DNA from: Candidatus Competibacteraceae bacterium
GTDB lineage: Bacteria; Pseudomonadota; Gammaproteobacteria; Competibacterales; Competibacteraceae
NCBI GenBank assembly: GCA_020444985.1
Contig: JAGRHK010000149.1
Coordinates: 1-5,384 of the forward strand
DNA length: 5,384 bases
Direction of reading: 5' to 3'
Position 1 is the first letter of the stretch; the number at the start of each line of letters is the position of its first letter. Positions 1 to 5,384 of the stretch are shown one piece after another. A program made the translations under genes and the position numbers. Below the pieces are notes generated by a model. That model saw only the letters and a list, made by a program, of their open reading frames with translations, was not told the origin of the DNA and ran no database searches.

Positions 1-43
1 ACTGGCATCTTTGCCCAATTATCAAAATCACCGGATCATACAT

Positions 44-493
44 ATGAGCCAAATCACCCCGTTCATGAGCGACGATCACCGCCGTTGCGACCGCTTGTTC
101 GCCACCGCCGAGGAGGCGGCCGCCCACGGCGATCCATCCACCTGCCACACTCGGTTCCAGGCCTTTCAGTCCGCCATGGAACAACATTTCGCCATGGAAG
201 AACAGGTGCTGTTCCCAGCCTTCGAGGACGCGACCGGCAACCGCATGGGACCAACGCGGGTGATGTGCCTGGAGCATCAGCAGATGCGCGAGGTCTTGGC
301 GGCGCTGGCCGAAGCGCTGGCCGCCAGCGACTTGGACGACTATCTGGGGCAAGCGGAAACGTTGTTGATTCTGATGCAACAGCACAATATCAAAGAGGAA
401 CAAATGCTCTATCCCATGAGTGACCGGGCTTTAAGCCATCGCGAAGCGGTTCTTCAGGCCATGCAGCAACTTCAGACCGTTTCACCGACATGA
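44..493 (+). CDS. Hemerythrin HHE-domain protein (di-iron, likely O2/NO-related)
   Basis: This 149-residue soluble protein has the hemerythrin four-helix ligand pattern. Visible candidate iron ligands are H12 (in DDHRRCD), H48 and E52 (HxxxE in EQHFAMEEQ), H78 (LEHQQM), and H114 and E118 (HxxxE in QQHNIKEEQ), a nearly canonical di-iron set. The family binds O2 or NO at a carboxylate-bridged di-iron site; bacterial members serve in oxygen sensing or storage, NO response or iron-centre repair. No signal peptide or membrane segment is seen, so it should be cytoplasmic. The ATG at 44 is preferred over an in-frame TTG at 11 because the hemerythrin fold begins just after it and a weak GGA (33-35) lies 8 bases upstream. 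The stop overlaps the next start as ATGA. Its place ahead of a DUF2249 gene and narXL suggests a role in handling nitrate-respiration by-products, which is inference. The family call is firm; the ligand bound is not. Confidence 0.9.
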   Translation: MSQITPFMSDDHRRCDRLFATAEEAAAHGDPSTCHTRFQAFQSAMEQHFAMEEQVLFPAFEDATGNRMGPTRVMCLEHQQMREVLAALAEALAASDLDDYLGQAETLLILMQQHNIKEEQMLYPMSDRALSHREAVLQAMQQLQTVSPT

Positions 494-726
494 GCGCGCC
501 TGAAGAATGGGAAGAATTGATTGTTGACGGGCGAGGCCTACCCCCCCCGGAGCCGATGGAGCACGTCGTAGCAGCGTTGGACAGGTTACAACCGGGCCAG
601 CGCCTCCGGTTTCTCATTCATCGCCAGCCTTATCCGTTATACGATTTATTAAGCCGACACCATTACCGCTATGAAACCACACCGCTGGCCGAAGGCGGTT
701 TTGCAATTCTGATCTCTCCGCCATGA
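490..726 (+). CDS. DUF2249 domain small protein
   Basis: This 78-residue protein is almost entirely one DUF2249 domain. It has the N-terminal 'VDGRGLPPPEPMEHV' signature (about residues 12-26), a middle LxPGxxLRFLIHRxPYPLY block, and a C-terminal EGGFAILI strand. The biochemical function of DUF2249 is not established; such domains often occur beside hemerythrins and NO- or denitrification-related genes, and that is the main hint here. It is short, acidic at the N-terminus and lacks membrane segments. It is joined by ATGA overlaps to the hemerythrin gene before it (490-493) and the membrane protein gene after it (723-726), with no clear Shine-Dalgarno of its own, so translation is probably coupled. 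A run of eight C (541-548) encodes part of the Pro stretch. Family assignment is good; the role is unknown. Confidence 0.85.
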   Translation: MSAPEEWEELIVDGRGLPPPEPMEHVVAALDRLQPGQRLRFLIHRQPYPLYDLLSRHHYRYETTPLAEGGFAILISPP

Positions 727-2036
727 ACCCGCCTGGTCTCTCCTACGATCAAGCGCCGCCATTCAACGTCCCTCTGCGCTTTTTTCTGACGGCGCCGTGG
801 TTTCTGGTCCTGGCTGCTGCGCTGTTGCTTTGGGAGGGGCCAGGGATCGTCGCCAGCCGCTGGTTGCCTGCGACGCTAGCGTTTACCCATCTGATCGTGT
901 TGGGATTCATGGCGCAGGTGATGCTCGGGGCGCTGGCGCAAATTCTGCCCGTCGTCGTGGGCGTGTCCATTGCTTACCCTTGCTGGATCGCTACACTGAT
1001 CCATGTGCCCTTGACGCTGGGAACTCTGGCGCTGACCGGCGCGTTTCTGGGCGGTGGACCGGTGGGTTTTCAAATCGCCGCCGGATTGCTGGGCTTCAGC
1101 TTCAGCGTCGCTTTAATCACGTTTCACCAAGCGCTCTGGCGGGCGCCGATCATCACAGAAACAGTGATTGCCTTGCGCTGCGCATTAGGGGCATTACTGG
1201 TGACCGTAGCGCTAGGCCTGCTGCTCAGCAGTTATTTCGGCTGGGGCGGATTCAACCTGTCGCCCCTCCCGCTGACGAATCTGCACGCCGCATGGGGCTT
1301 GATCGGTTGGACCGCGCTGCTGGTCGCGGGCGTCGCCTATCAGGTAATTCCCATGTTCCAGATTACGCCGCTGTATCCGGCATGGTTGAGCGGAGGATTT
1401 GCGCCGCTGGTCATAGCGCTATTGATCATCGAGACGGTTCTGACCCTGAATGGTTGGGCATGGGCGGCGACCGCCACCGGCACAGCGCTGGCGGTCGCCT
1501 TGATCGCTTTCGCCGTAAGAACGCTGGTTTTGCTTCACCAGCGCCGGCGTAAAATCAGCGATCCCGCCCTCCTGTATTGGCGAATCAGCCTGATCTGCCT
1601 GGCAACAGGCGCAGCGGGATGGCTGGCGACGCGCTGGACGCCAGGATGGGCGCATGCGCCAGCGGTTGAATTGTTGCTCGGCATTTTGCTGATCGTCGGC
1701 TTCCCGGTCGCGGTGATCAACGGCATGTTGTACAAAATCGTCCCGTTTCTGGCCTGGTTTCATTTGCAGGCGCAGTTGCTCGGACGCGCGAAACCGCCGC
1801 ATATCAAACAACTGTTACCGGAAACGCCCCTACGGCGACAAGGGTGGGTGTTGCTGATCACGCTGTTGCTGCTACTAACCGCTATTTGCTATCCGATCCT
1901 GATCTATCCCGCCGCACTCGCTTTGAGCATGACGGGGGGATGGCTCGGCATCAACCTGTGGCGCGTAGCGTACAAGTACCGCTACGCCCTGGCGCGCGCA
2001 GCCTTGGATCACCCACATGGCCGTGTTCTGGAGTGA
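723..2036 (+). CDS. Polytopic membrane protein, possibly heme-binding, NO/denitrification-associated
   Basis: This 437-residue protein is very hydrophobic, with roughly a dozen predicted transmembrane helices by eye, from about residue 19 (FFLTAPWFLVL) to about 414. It belongs in the inner membrane. Histidines in or next to helices are H56 (AFTHLIVLGF), H94 (LIHVPL), H135 (TFHQALW), H188 (NLHAAWGLIGW) and H347 (AWFHLQ). The HxxWGLxGW and MLYKIVPFLAWFH blocks recall heme-copper oxidase subunit I-like or NnrS-like proteins, but I cannot place it firmly in either family. The C-terminus (YKYRYALARA) is basic and probably cytoplasmic. It starts at the ATG overlapping the DUF2249 stop, without an obvious ribosome site, and ends 5 bases before narX. 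Context with hemerythrin, DUF2249 and narXL suggests a function in NO or nitrogen-oxide metabolism. A transporter is the main alternative. The gene is certain; the function is a guess. Confidence 0.85.
   Translation: MNPPGLSYDQAPPFNVPLRFFLTAPWFLVLAAALLLWEGPGIVASRWLPATLAFTHLIVLGFMAQVMLGALAQILPVVVGVSIAYPCWIATLIHVPLTLGTLALTGAFLGGGPVGFQIAAGLLGFSFSVALITFHQALWRAPIITETVIALRCALGALLVTVALGLLLSSYFGWGGFNLSPLPLTNLHAAWGLIGWTALLVAGVAYQVIPMFQITPLYPAWLSGGFAPLVIALLIIETVLTLNGWAWAATATGTALAVALIAFAVRTLVLLHQRRRKISDPALLYWRISLICLATGAAGWLATRWTPGWAHAPAVELLLGILLIVGFPVAVINGMLYKIVPFLAWFHLQAQLLGRAKPPHIKQLLPETPLRRQGWVLLITLLLLLTAICYPILIYPAALALSMTGGWLGINLWRVAYKYRYALARAALDHPHGRVLE
2030..2033 (+). promoter_or_regulatory. Ribosome binding site that sets the narX start
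   Basis: GGAG lies 8 bases before the ATG at 2042, which favours that start over an in-frame GTG at 2033 or TTG at 2039. The site sits in the last codons of the upstream membrane protein gene. Translation from 2042 gives a short basic cytoplasmic tail directly before the first membrane helix, as expected for NarX. Confidence 0.7.
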
Positions 2037-2041
2037 TTTTG

Positions 2042-3922
2042 ATGGGCCACCGGCATTCCATTATCTTGCGCAGCGGCCTGACTCTGGGCAGCATCGTTCT
2101 TTTGGCGTTGTTCAGCATGGCCAGTTCGATATTCATCGCCGAGTCCAGCAAGAGCGACGCCGCTGCAATTAACCTGGCAGGCTCCTTGCGGATGCAGTCC
2201 TATCGCATCGCGACGCGCCTGCAATACCCTGCAGGCAACGCCAATAGCGCCAATTACGAACGTGTTGTAAAGGAAGAAATCCACGCATTTGAACGTCGCC
2301 TGGCGCAGCTTTGGCAAACCGGCGCGATCTCATTGACGGTAGATAATCCGCATCACCAAACGCTCAAAGCCATCGAGGCATTCTGGCAAGGGACGTTGCA
2401 GCCGGTTTTAGAAATCGCCATCGCGACAGCGAATCCGGCGGCCTATCTGCGAGAAGTGGATGATTTTGTCATTAAAATCGACACCTTTGTAAAACTGCTG
2501 GAGGAGACGACCGAAGCCAAAATTCGCCTGCTGCGGCTCGTGCAGGGCTTGGCTCTGTTTATGACTTTAGCGCTGGTGTTGATCGCCATGCATCAACTGC
2601 ACACTGGGGTAGTGACGCGGCTGCGCGATTTGGTGAAACTGGCGCATCGGGCGCGGCATGGCGATCTATCCGTGCGGGCGCAACATACCGGCAACGATGA
2701 ATTAGGCGTCCTCGGTCAAGCCTTTAATTTGATGGCGGCGGATTTGTCGACGCTGTACGCCAACCTCGAAGCGCGGGTCGAAGCGCAAACGCAAGCGCTA
2801 CGGGTCAGCAACCGCTCGCTGGATCTGCTGTACCACACCACGCGCCGGCTCAGCGAATCGACGCTGAGCGACGCCACCACTTATCAGGCGTTGCTGGCGG
2901 AAATTGAGAAATTTACAGCCCTGGATTCGGTGCGCCTGTGTCTGATTGATCCCACCAAGCGCCAGGCAACCCGGGTGTTTACTGCGGGCACGCATGCCGA
3001 AAAAGCGCCACCCTTCTGCGAACGCCCTCATTGTGAAGCCTGTCTGGGCGATGGCGCGACACATCCGTTGACCACCGATTACGCAACTTTTTCCATCCCC
3101 ATCCGGGATCAACAACAGCAATTTGGGGTGTTGATCGTCCGCAACCCCGAGCGGGATTCGGTCGCCGCTTGGCTATTGCCGTTGCTGGAAGCCGTTGCGC
3201 GCCATATCGCCACGACCCTGCAAGCCAACCAACAGGTCGAACACCGTCGCCGGTTGGCATTGCTGGAAGAGCGTAATGCCATGGCCCGCGATCTGCACGA
3301 TTCACTGGCGCAAACGCTGTCCTATTTGAAAATTCAGGTCACTCGCCTCTACGCCTCAGTAAGCAACACAGAATTGACTCTGGAAACCCGCGATATCATC
3401 ACCGAACTGCGCGAAGGTCTGAACGATGCCTATCGCGAACTCCGCGAACTGATTGCAACCTTCCGCCTGAAGATCGAACATCCGCGCTTGGAAGACAGTT
3501 TGCGCGAGGTCGCGCGCGAGTTCAGCCGCCGAAGCAGGCTGCCGGTCGAACTCGATTCGGTCGGTTGGAACCGCGAGCTGAATCCCAACGAACAGATTCA
3601 TGTGCTGCAAATTGTTCGCGAGGCTTTAAACAACGCGATCAAGCACGCGCGCGCGCGTCAATTGCGGATTCGGCTGGATGGCGCCAACCCCAGCCAAGCC
3701 GTCATCGAAGTGATCGATGACGGCGCAGGGCTACCCGATCACATGGAACGGGACGATCATTTTGGCTTTTCCATCATGCGCGAGCGCGCCAAATACCTGA
3801 ACGGCATACTGGATATCCATTCTCGACCCGGCCAGGGCGTGCGAGTGCGATTGCGCTTCCAACCGACCAGCGACATACGCCTGCCCAGCCTATCGCTCCT
3901 GGGGATTGACCATGCCGGATGA
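2042..3922 (+). CDS. narX: Nitrate/nitrite sensor histidine kinase NarX (NarX/NarQ type)
   Basis: This 626-residue inner-membrane kinase senses periplasmic nitrate and nitrite and phosphorylates NarL; E. coli NarX is of similar length. Order of parts: TM1 at about 7-32; the periplasmic P-box at 39-55, with the INxAGSLRMQSYR signature (R50 and R55 match the ligand-contacting arginines of the family); TM2 at about 167-184; HAMP at about 185-237; a signalling helix at about 240-275; a GAF-like central module at about 276-400 with a C326-x4-C331-x2-C334 cluster; then a HisKA_3/HATPase core. In that core the phosphoacceptor is H419 (RDLHDSLAQTLSY), the N-box is REALNNAIKHA (526-536), G1 is DDGAGLP (559-565), FGFSIMRERA starts at 574, and GQG is at 597-599. 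The P-box has Leu45 where E. coli NarX has a lysine, a NarQ-like feature. It overlaps narL by 11 bases. An upstream in-frame extension to about 1844 lies inside the preceding gene and was rejected. Confidence 0.95.
   Translation: MGHRHSIILRSGLTLGSIVLLALFSMASSIFIAESSKSDAAAINLAGSLRMQSYRIATRLQYPAGNANSANYERVVKEEIHAFERRLAQLWQTGAISLTVDNPHHQTLKAIEAFWQGTLQPVLEIAIATANPAAYLREVDDFVIKIDTFVKLLEETTEAKIRLLRLVQGLALFMTLALVLIAMHQLHTGVVTRLRDLVKLAHRARHGDLSVRAQHTGNDELGVLGQAFNLMAADLSTLYANLEARVEAQTQALRVSNRSLDLLYHTTRRLSESTLSDATTYQALLAEIEKFTALDSVRLCLIDPTKRQATRVFTAGTHAEKAPPFCERPHCEACLGDGATHPLTTDYATFSIPIRDQQQQFGVLIVRNPERDSVAAWLLPLLEAVARHIATTLQANQQVEHRRRLALLEERNAMARDLHDSLAQTLSYLKIQVTRLYASVSNTELTLETRDIITELREGLNDAYRELRELIATFRLKIEHPRLEDSLREVAREFSRRSRLPVELDSVGWNRELNPNEQIHVLQIVREALNNAIKHARARQLRIRLDGANPSQAVIEVIDDGAGLPDHMERDDHFGFSIMRERAKYLNGILDIHSRPGQGVRVRLRFQPTSDIRLPSLSLLGIDHAG
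3901..3905 (+). promoter_or_regulatory. Ribosome binding site that sets the narL start
   Basis: GGGGA inside the narX 3' end lies 6 bases before the ATG at 3912. The in-frame TTG at 3906 directly abuts it and would be too close, so the ATG is chosen. Confidence 0.65.
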
Positions 3923-4565
3923 GGCGCAAACCATTCTGGTCATCGACGATCATCCTCTGATGCGCAAGGGAATCGTACAACTGATCGCGATGGACCCTTC
4001 ATTGCGATTGATCGGCGAGGCCGGCGATGGTCAGCGTGGATTGGAGCTGGCGCTGCGGGAACGTCCGGATCTGATCCTGCTGGATTTGAACATGCGCGGT
4101 CTCAGCGGTCTGGAGACGCTCACCGCGATCAAGGCCGCTGATCTGGACAGCCGAGTGATCATTCTCACCGTTTCCAGTGGTGAAGAAGATGTGATCACCG
4201 CGCTGCAAAGAGGCGCGGACGGCTATTTGCTCAAGGACATGGAACCCGAGGACGTATTGCACTGTTTGAAAACTGCCGCTCAAGGGCAAATCGCCCTTGG
4301 GGAGCGGGTAGCGACAATTCTGGCGGATGCCCTGCGCCATGAGACGCAAACGAAAACAATAGACGACACTCGCCTGACCGAGCGGGAGCGGGAAATTCTG
4401 ACCTTCATCACGGTCGGTTACAGTAACAAGCGGATTGCCCGTCAATTAAAAATTACTGAAGGCACCGTGAAAGTGCATGTGAAGCATCTGCTGCAAAAAT
4501 TGCAACTGAATTCGCGAGTCGAAGCGGCGGTCTGGGCGGTCCGACACGAGCTAAAGCCGGGTTGA
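3912..4565 (+). CDS. narL: Nitrate/nitrite response regulator NarL (NarL/FixJ family)
   Basis: This 217-residue two-domain transcription regulator is the partner of the NarX encoded just upstream. The receiver domain (about 6-122) has the acidic pair D12-D13, phosphoacceptor D58 (LILLDLNM), switch T86 (ILTVSS) and K108 (GYLLKDMEPED); the VSSGEEDVITAL and GADGYLLKDMEPED stretches closely resemble NarL/NarP. After a linker (about 123-152) comes the LuxR-type helix-turn-helix (about 153-212), with LTEREREIL and the recognition helix GTVKVHVKHLLQKL. K187, V188 and K191 correspond to the NarL residues that contact the TACYYMT heptamer, so the same DNA specificity is expected. When phosphorylated, NarL activates or represses nitrate and anaerobic respiration genes. 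The gene starts inside the end of narX. NarP is the alternative name, but pairing with NarX supports narL. Confidence 0.95.
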   Translation: MPDEAQTILVIDDHPLMRKGIVQLIAMDPSLRLIGEAGDGQRGLELALRERPDLILLDLNMRGLSGLETLTAIKAADLDSRVIILTVSSGEEDVITALQRGADGYLLKDMEPEDVLHCLKTAAQGQIALGERVATILADALRHETQTKTIDDTRLTEREREILTFITVGYSNKRIARQLKITEGTVKVHVKHLLQKLQLNSRVEAAVWAVRHELKPG

Positions 4566-4587
4566 TGTCGATAAAAATTCCTCCAGA

Positions 4588-5235
4588 TCAGTGCGCCCGT
4601 GTTCCCACATCATCACAGTATTCGGCCCTTCGGCAACTGAAATCGACCTCCAGTTGCGCCAGATCCTCGGGCGTATTGAGATTCCTGAACAGGGTCGACC
4701 GGTCTGGAAACGCGACCAGCGCGGGCTGATGCCGTTGCAGCCAGCGACCGACACCGCCCTGACCGGTGGTCAACCAATCAGCTAAATCATCGCGCAAGGC
4801 CACCGGCAACAACGCAAATACCGGCTGCCAACAGTCTGCGGTGACCACCACGCTGACCGCTGCCGGATCCTGTTCCAGCGCCGCGCACATGCGCCGGGCA
4901 TAATCCAGCGGCAATAAGGGCGCATCACAGGGCGCAGTCAATAAATAGGGCGTCTGAGCGACCATCATCGCCGCCAGTATCCCGGCCAGCGGTCCTCGAA
5001 ACCGCAACTCGGGATGATCGCTGACCACCCGGTAGCCAAACGTCTGATAGATATTTTGATGACGATTTGCGCTGATCAGCAATTCAGACACCTGAGGTCG
5101 CAGGCAGCGAATGCTGTGGGCAATCAACGGTTCACCCGCCAGTAACAACAAGCCTTTGTCTCTTCCACCCATCCGTTCAGCACGCCCACCGGCCAAAATC
5201 AGGCCGGTTACTGCGGTTTGAGCATCAATTACCAC
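4588..5235 (-). CDS. mobA: Molybdenum cofactor guanylyltransferase MobA
   Basis: This 215-residue cytoplasmic enzyme transfers GMP from GTP to Mo-molybdopterin, giving the MGD cofactor of DMSO-reductase-family enzymes such as NarG and NapA. The nucleotide-binding N-terminus LILAGGRAERMGGRDKG spans residues 12-28. GPLAG at 81-85 and the metal-binding aspartate region APCDAP (D104) follow, and the conserved RNLNTPEDL end block lies at 184-192. The C-terminus runs about 20 residues past that block, somewhat longer than the roughly 194-residue E. coli protein; this tail looks unconserved. The start is a GTG; no in-frame ATG occurs before M22, which is inside the nucleotide-binding loop, so GTG is the only sensible start. 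GAGGG lies 10 bases upstream. It converges on narL. Its product serves the molybdoenzymes that NarXL usually controls, and a NarL-type operator lies just upstream. Confidence 0.93.
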   Translation of the reverse strand: MVIDAQTAVTGLILAGGRAERMGGRDKGLLLLAGEPLIAHSIRCLRPQVSELLISANRHQNIYQTFGYRVVSDHPELRFRGPLAGILAAMMVAQTPYLLTAPCDAPLLPLDYARRMCAALEQDPAAVSVVVTADCWQPVFALLPVALRDDLADWLTTGQGGVGRWLQRHQPALVAFPDRSTLFRNLNTPEDLAQLEVDFSCRRAEYCDDVGTRAH

Positions 5236-5245
5236 ACTGATATTA

Positions 5246-5250
5246 CCCTC
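5246..5250 (-). promoter_or_regulatory. Putative mobA ribosome binding site
   Basis: On the minus strand GAGGG precedes the GTG start by 10 bases, a slightly long but workable spacing. It supports GTG at 5235 as the start and implies that transcription begins upstream of it. Confidence 0.5.
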
Positions 5251-5270
5251 TGATTCCGTTTTTTTTGGAC

Positions 5271-5286
5271 TACCTCTTCAGAGGTA
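5271..5286. promoter_or_regulatory. Predicted NarL/NarP 7-2-7 operator
   Basis: The sequence TACCTCT-TC-AGAGGTA is a perfect palindrome of two heptamers separated by 2 bp. Each heptamer matches the known NarL/NarP consensus TACYYMT at all seven positions, and the tail-to-tail 7-2-7 arrangement is the established high-affinity NarL/NarP geometry. Its centre (5278.5) is about 43 bases upstream of the mobA start. A narL gene with matching recognition-helix residues lies in the same window. Whether it activates or represses, and whether it acts on mobA or a rightward gene, cannot be told from sequence. Confidence 0.75.
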
Positions 5287-5325
5287 TGACGCGGCGACCT
5301 TCTGCTGCAAAATCCAAAGACTCAT

Positions 5326-5355
5326 ATTTATTAATTTATATAAAAATTAATAAAT
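5326..5355. repeat. AT-only perfect inverted repeat, 12-bp arms
   Basis: Arms ATTTATTAATTT (5326-5337) and AAATTAATAAAT (5344-5355) are exact reverse complements around a 6-base centre (ATATAA). It contains no G or C and sits in GC-rich surroundings. It may be part of a promoter, an A/T-tract or UP-like element, a binding site for a dimeric regulator, or the edge of foreign DNA. It lacks the GC stem of an intrinsic terminator. Confidence 0.7.
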
Positions 5356-5359
5356 TATA
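5354..5359 (-). promoter_or_regulatory. Weak candidate -10 element for mobA
   Basis: The minus strand reads TATAAT, an exact sigma-70 -10 match, overlapping the edge of the inverted repeat. The best -35 at an 18-base spacing (TTCGGA) is poor. AT-rich DNA makes chance matches common, so this is only a candidate. If real, the 7-2-7 operator would lie downstream of the transcription start. Confidence 0.2.
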
Positions 5360-5384
5360 TTTAGATAGCGCTTTACCTCCGAAG

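Larger units (their letters stand above)
5236..5384. other. Intergenic region upstream of mobA
   Basis: These 149 bases hold no convincing gene. From left to right they contain the mobA ribosome site, a run of eight T on the plus strand (5259-5266), the NarL-type palindrome (5271-5286), about 35 bases of mixed composition, and a strongly AT-rich block (about 5322-5363) with a perfect inverted repeat. The region should carry the mobA promoter and perhaps that of a rightward gene beyond the window. A minus-strand TATAAT (5354-5359) is a possible -10 element, but no good -35 is seen for it. Confidence 0.6.

Noticed and set aside
11..25. FNR-like box (TTGCC...ATCAA) before the hemerythrin gene
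   Set aside because: Only the right half ATCAA matches; the spacing is 5 rather than 4 bases and the left half is poor, so it is not supported.
1844..2041. N-terminal extension of the narX reading frame upstream of 2042
   Set aside because: It overlaps the membrane protein gene in another frame, encodes no NarX-like sequence, and the ATG at 2042 has a well-spaced GGAG and gives the normal NarX N-terminus.
3644..3658. Alternating CG run in narX as a Z-DNA or repeat element
   Set aside because: It encodes alternating Ala/Arg codons just after the N-box in a GC-rich gene; coding explains it.
3999..4445. Long antisense ORF (148 codons) opposite narL
   Set aside because: It is antisense to strongly conserved NarL sequence, shows no recognisable domain, and is typical of GC-rich shadow frames.
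4591..4785. Plus-strand ORF opposite the mobA 3' end
   Set aside because: It lies wholly within the antisense of mobA, has no family resemblance, and its composition follows the mobA codons.
5259..5286. Hairpin next to a T8 run as an intrinsic terminator
   Set aside because: On the plus strand the T-run comes before the hairpin, and on the minus strand the hairpin is followed by A's, so neither orientation fits; the palindrome is better explained as a NarL site.
5278..5325. 15-codon minus-strand ORF (ATG at 5325) as a mobA leader peptide
   Set aside because: It has no ribosome site, is embedded in AT-rich DNA and the operator, and shows no attenuation-like pairing structures.
5236..5384. 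Molybdenum cofactor riboswitch in the mobA leader
   Set aside because: The leader lacks the long, GC-rich, multi-helix structure of the Moco motif; only the short operator palindrome and an AT-only repeat are visible.

Overview
The window looks like part of the chromosome of a nitrate-respiring or denitrifying proteobacterium, most likely a gammaproteobacterium. The coding DNA is fairly GC-rich, genes are packed with 4-base overlaps, and four of the six genes have homologues in nitrate/nitrite/NO physiology. A Competibacter-like or related genus is possible, but the sequence alone does not fix the taxon.

Positions 44-4565 hold five plus-strand genes that read as one operon. They are a hemerythrin-domain protein (44-493), a small DUF2249 protein (490-726), a polytopic membrane protein with conserved-looking histidines (723-2036), a NarX/NarQ-type nitrate/nitrite sensor kinase (2042-3922) and its NarL-type response regulator (3912-4565). 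Three of the four junctions overlap and the fourth gap is 5 bases, so co-transcription and translational coupling are very likely. The promoter must lie at or before the left edge, because only 43 bases precede the first gene.

Positions 4588-5235 on the minus strand encode MobA, the molybdenum cofactor guanylyltransferase that makes the MGD cofactor used by nitrate reductases. It converges on narL with 22 bases between the two stop codons. Upstream of mobA (5236-5384) is an intergenic region that becomes extremely AT-rich towards the right edge. It contains a perfect match to the NarL/NarP '7-2-7' operator (5271-5286), two TACCTCT heptamers facing each other across 2 bp, and further right a perfect 12-bp AT-rich inverted repeat (5326-5355).

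The genes fit one picture. NarX senses nitrate or nitrite and phosphorylates NarL. NarL probably binds the 7-2-7 site and adjusts mobA (and/or an unseen rightward gene) to demand for molybdoenzymes. The three genes co-transcribed ahead of narXL probably handle nitric oxide or a related reactive by-product of nitrate respiration. That last role, and the function of the membrane protein, are inference. No mobile element, CRISPR array, tRNA or rRNA was seen.
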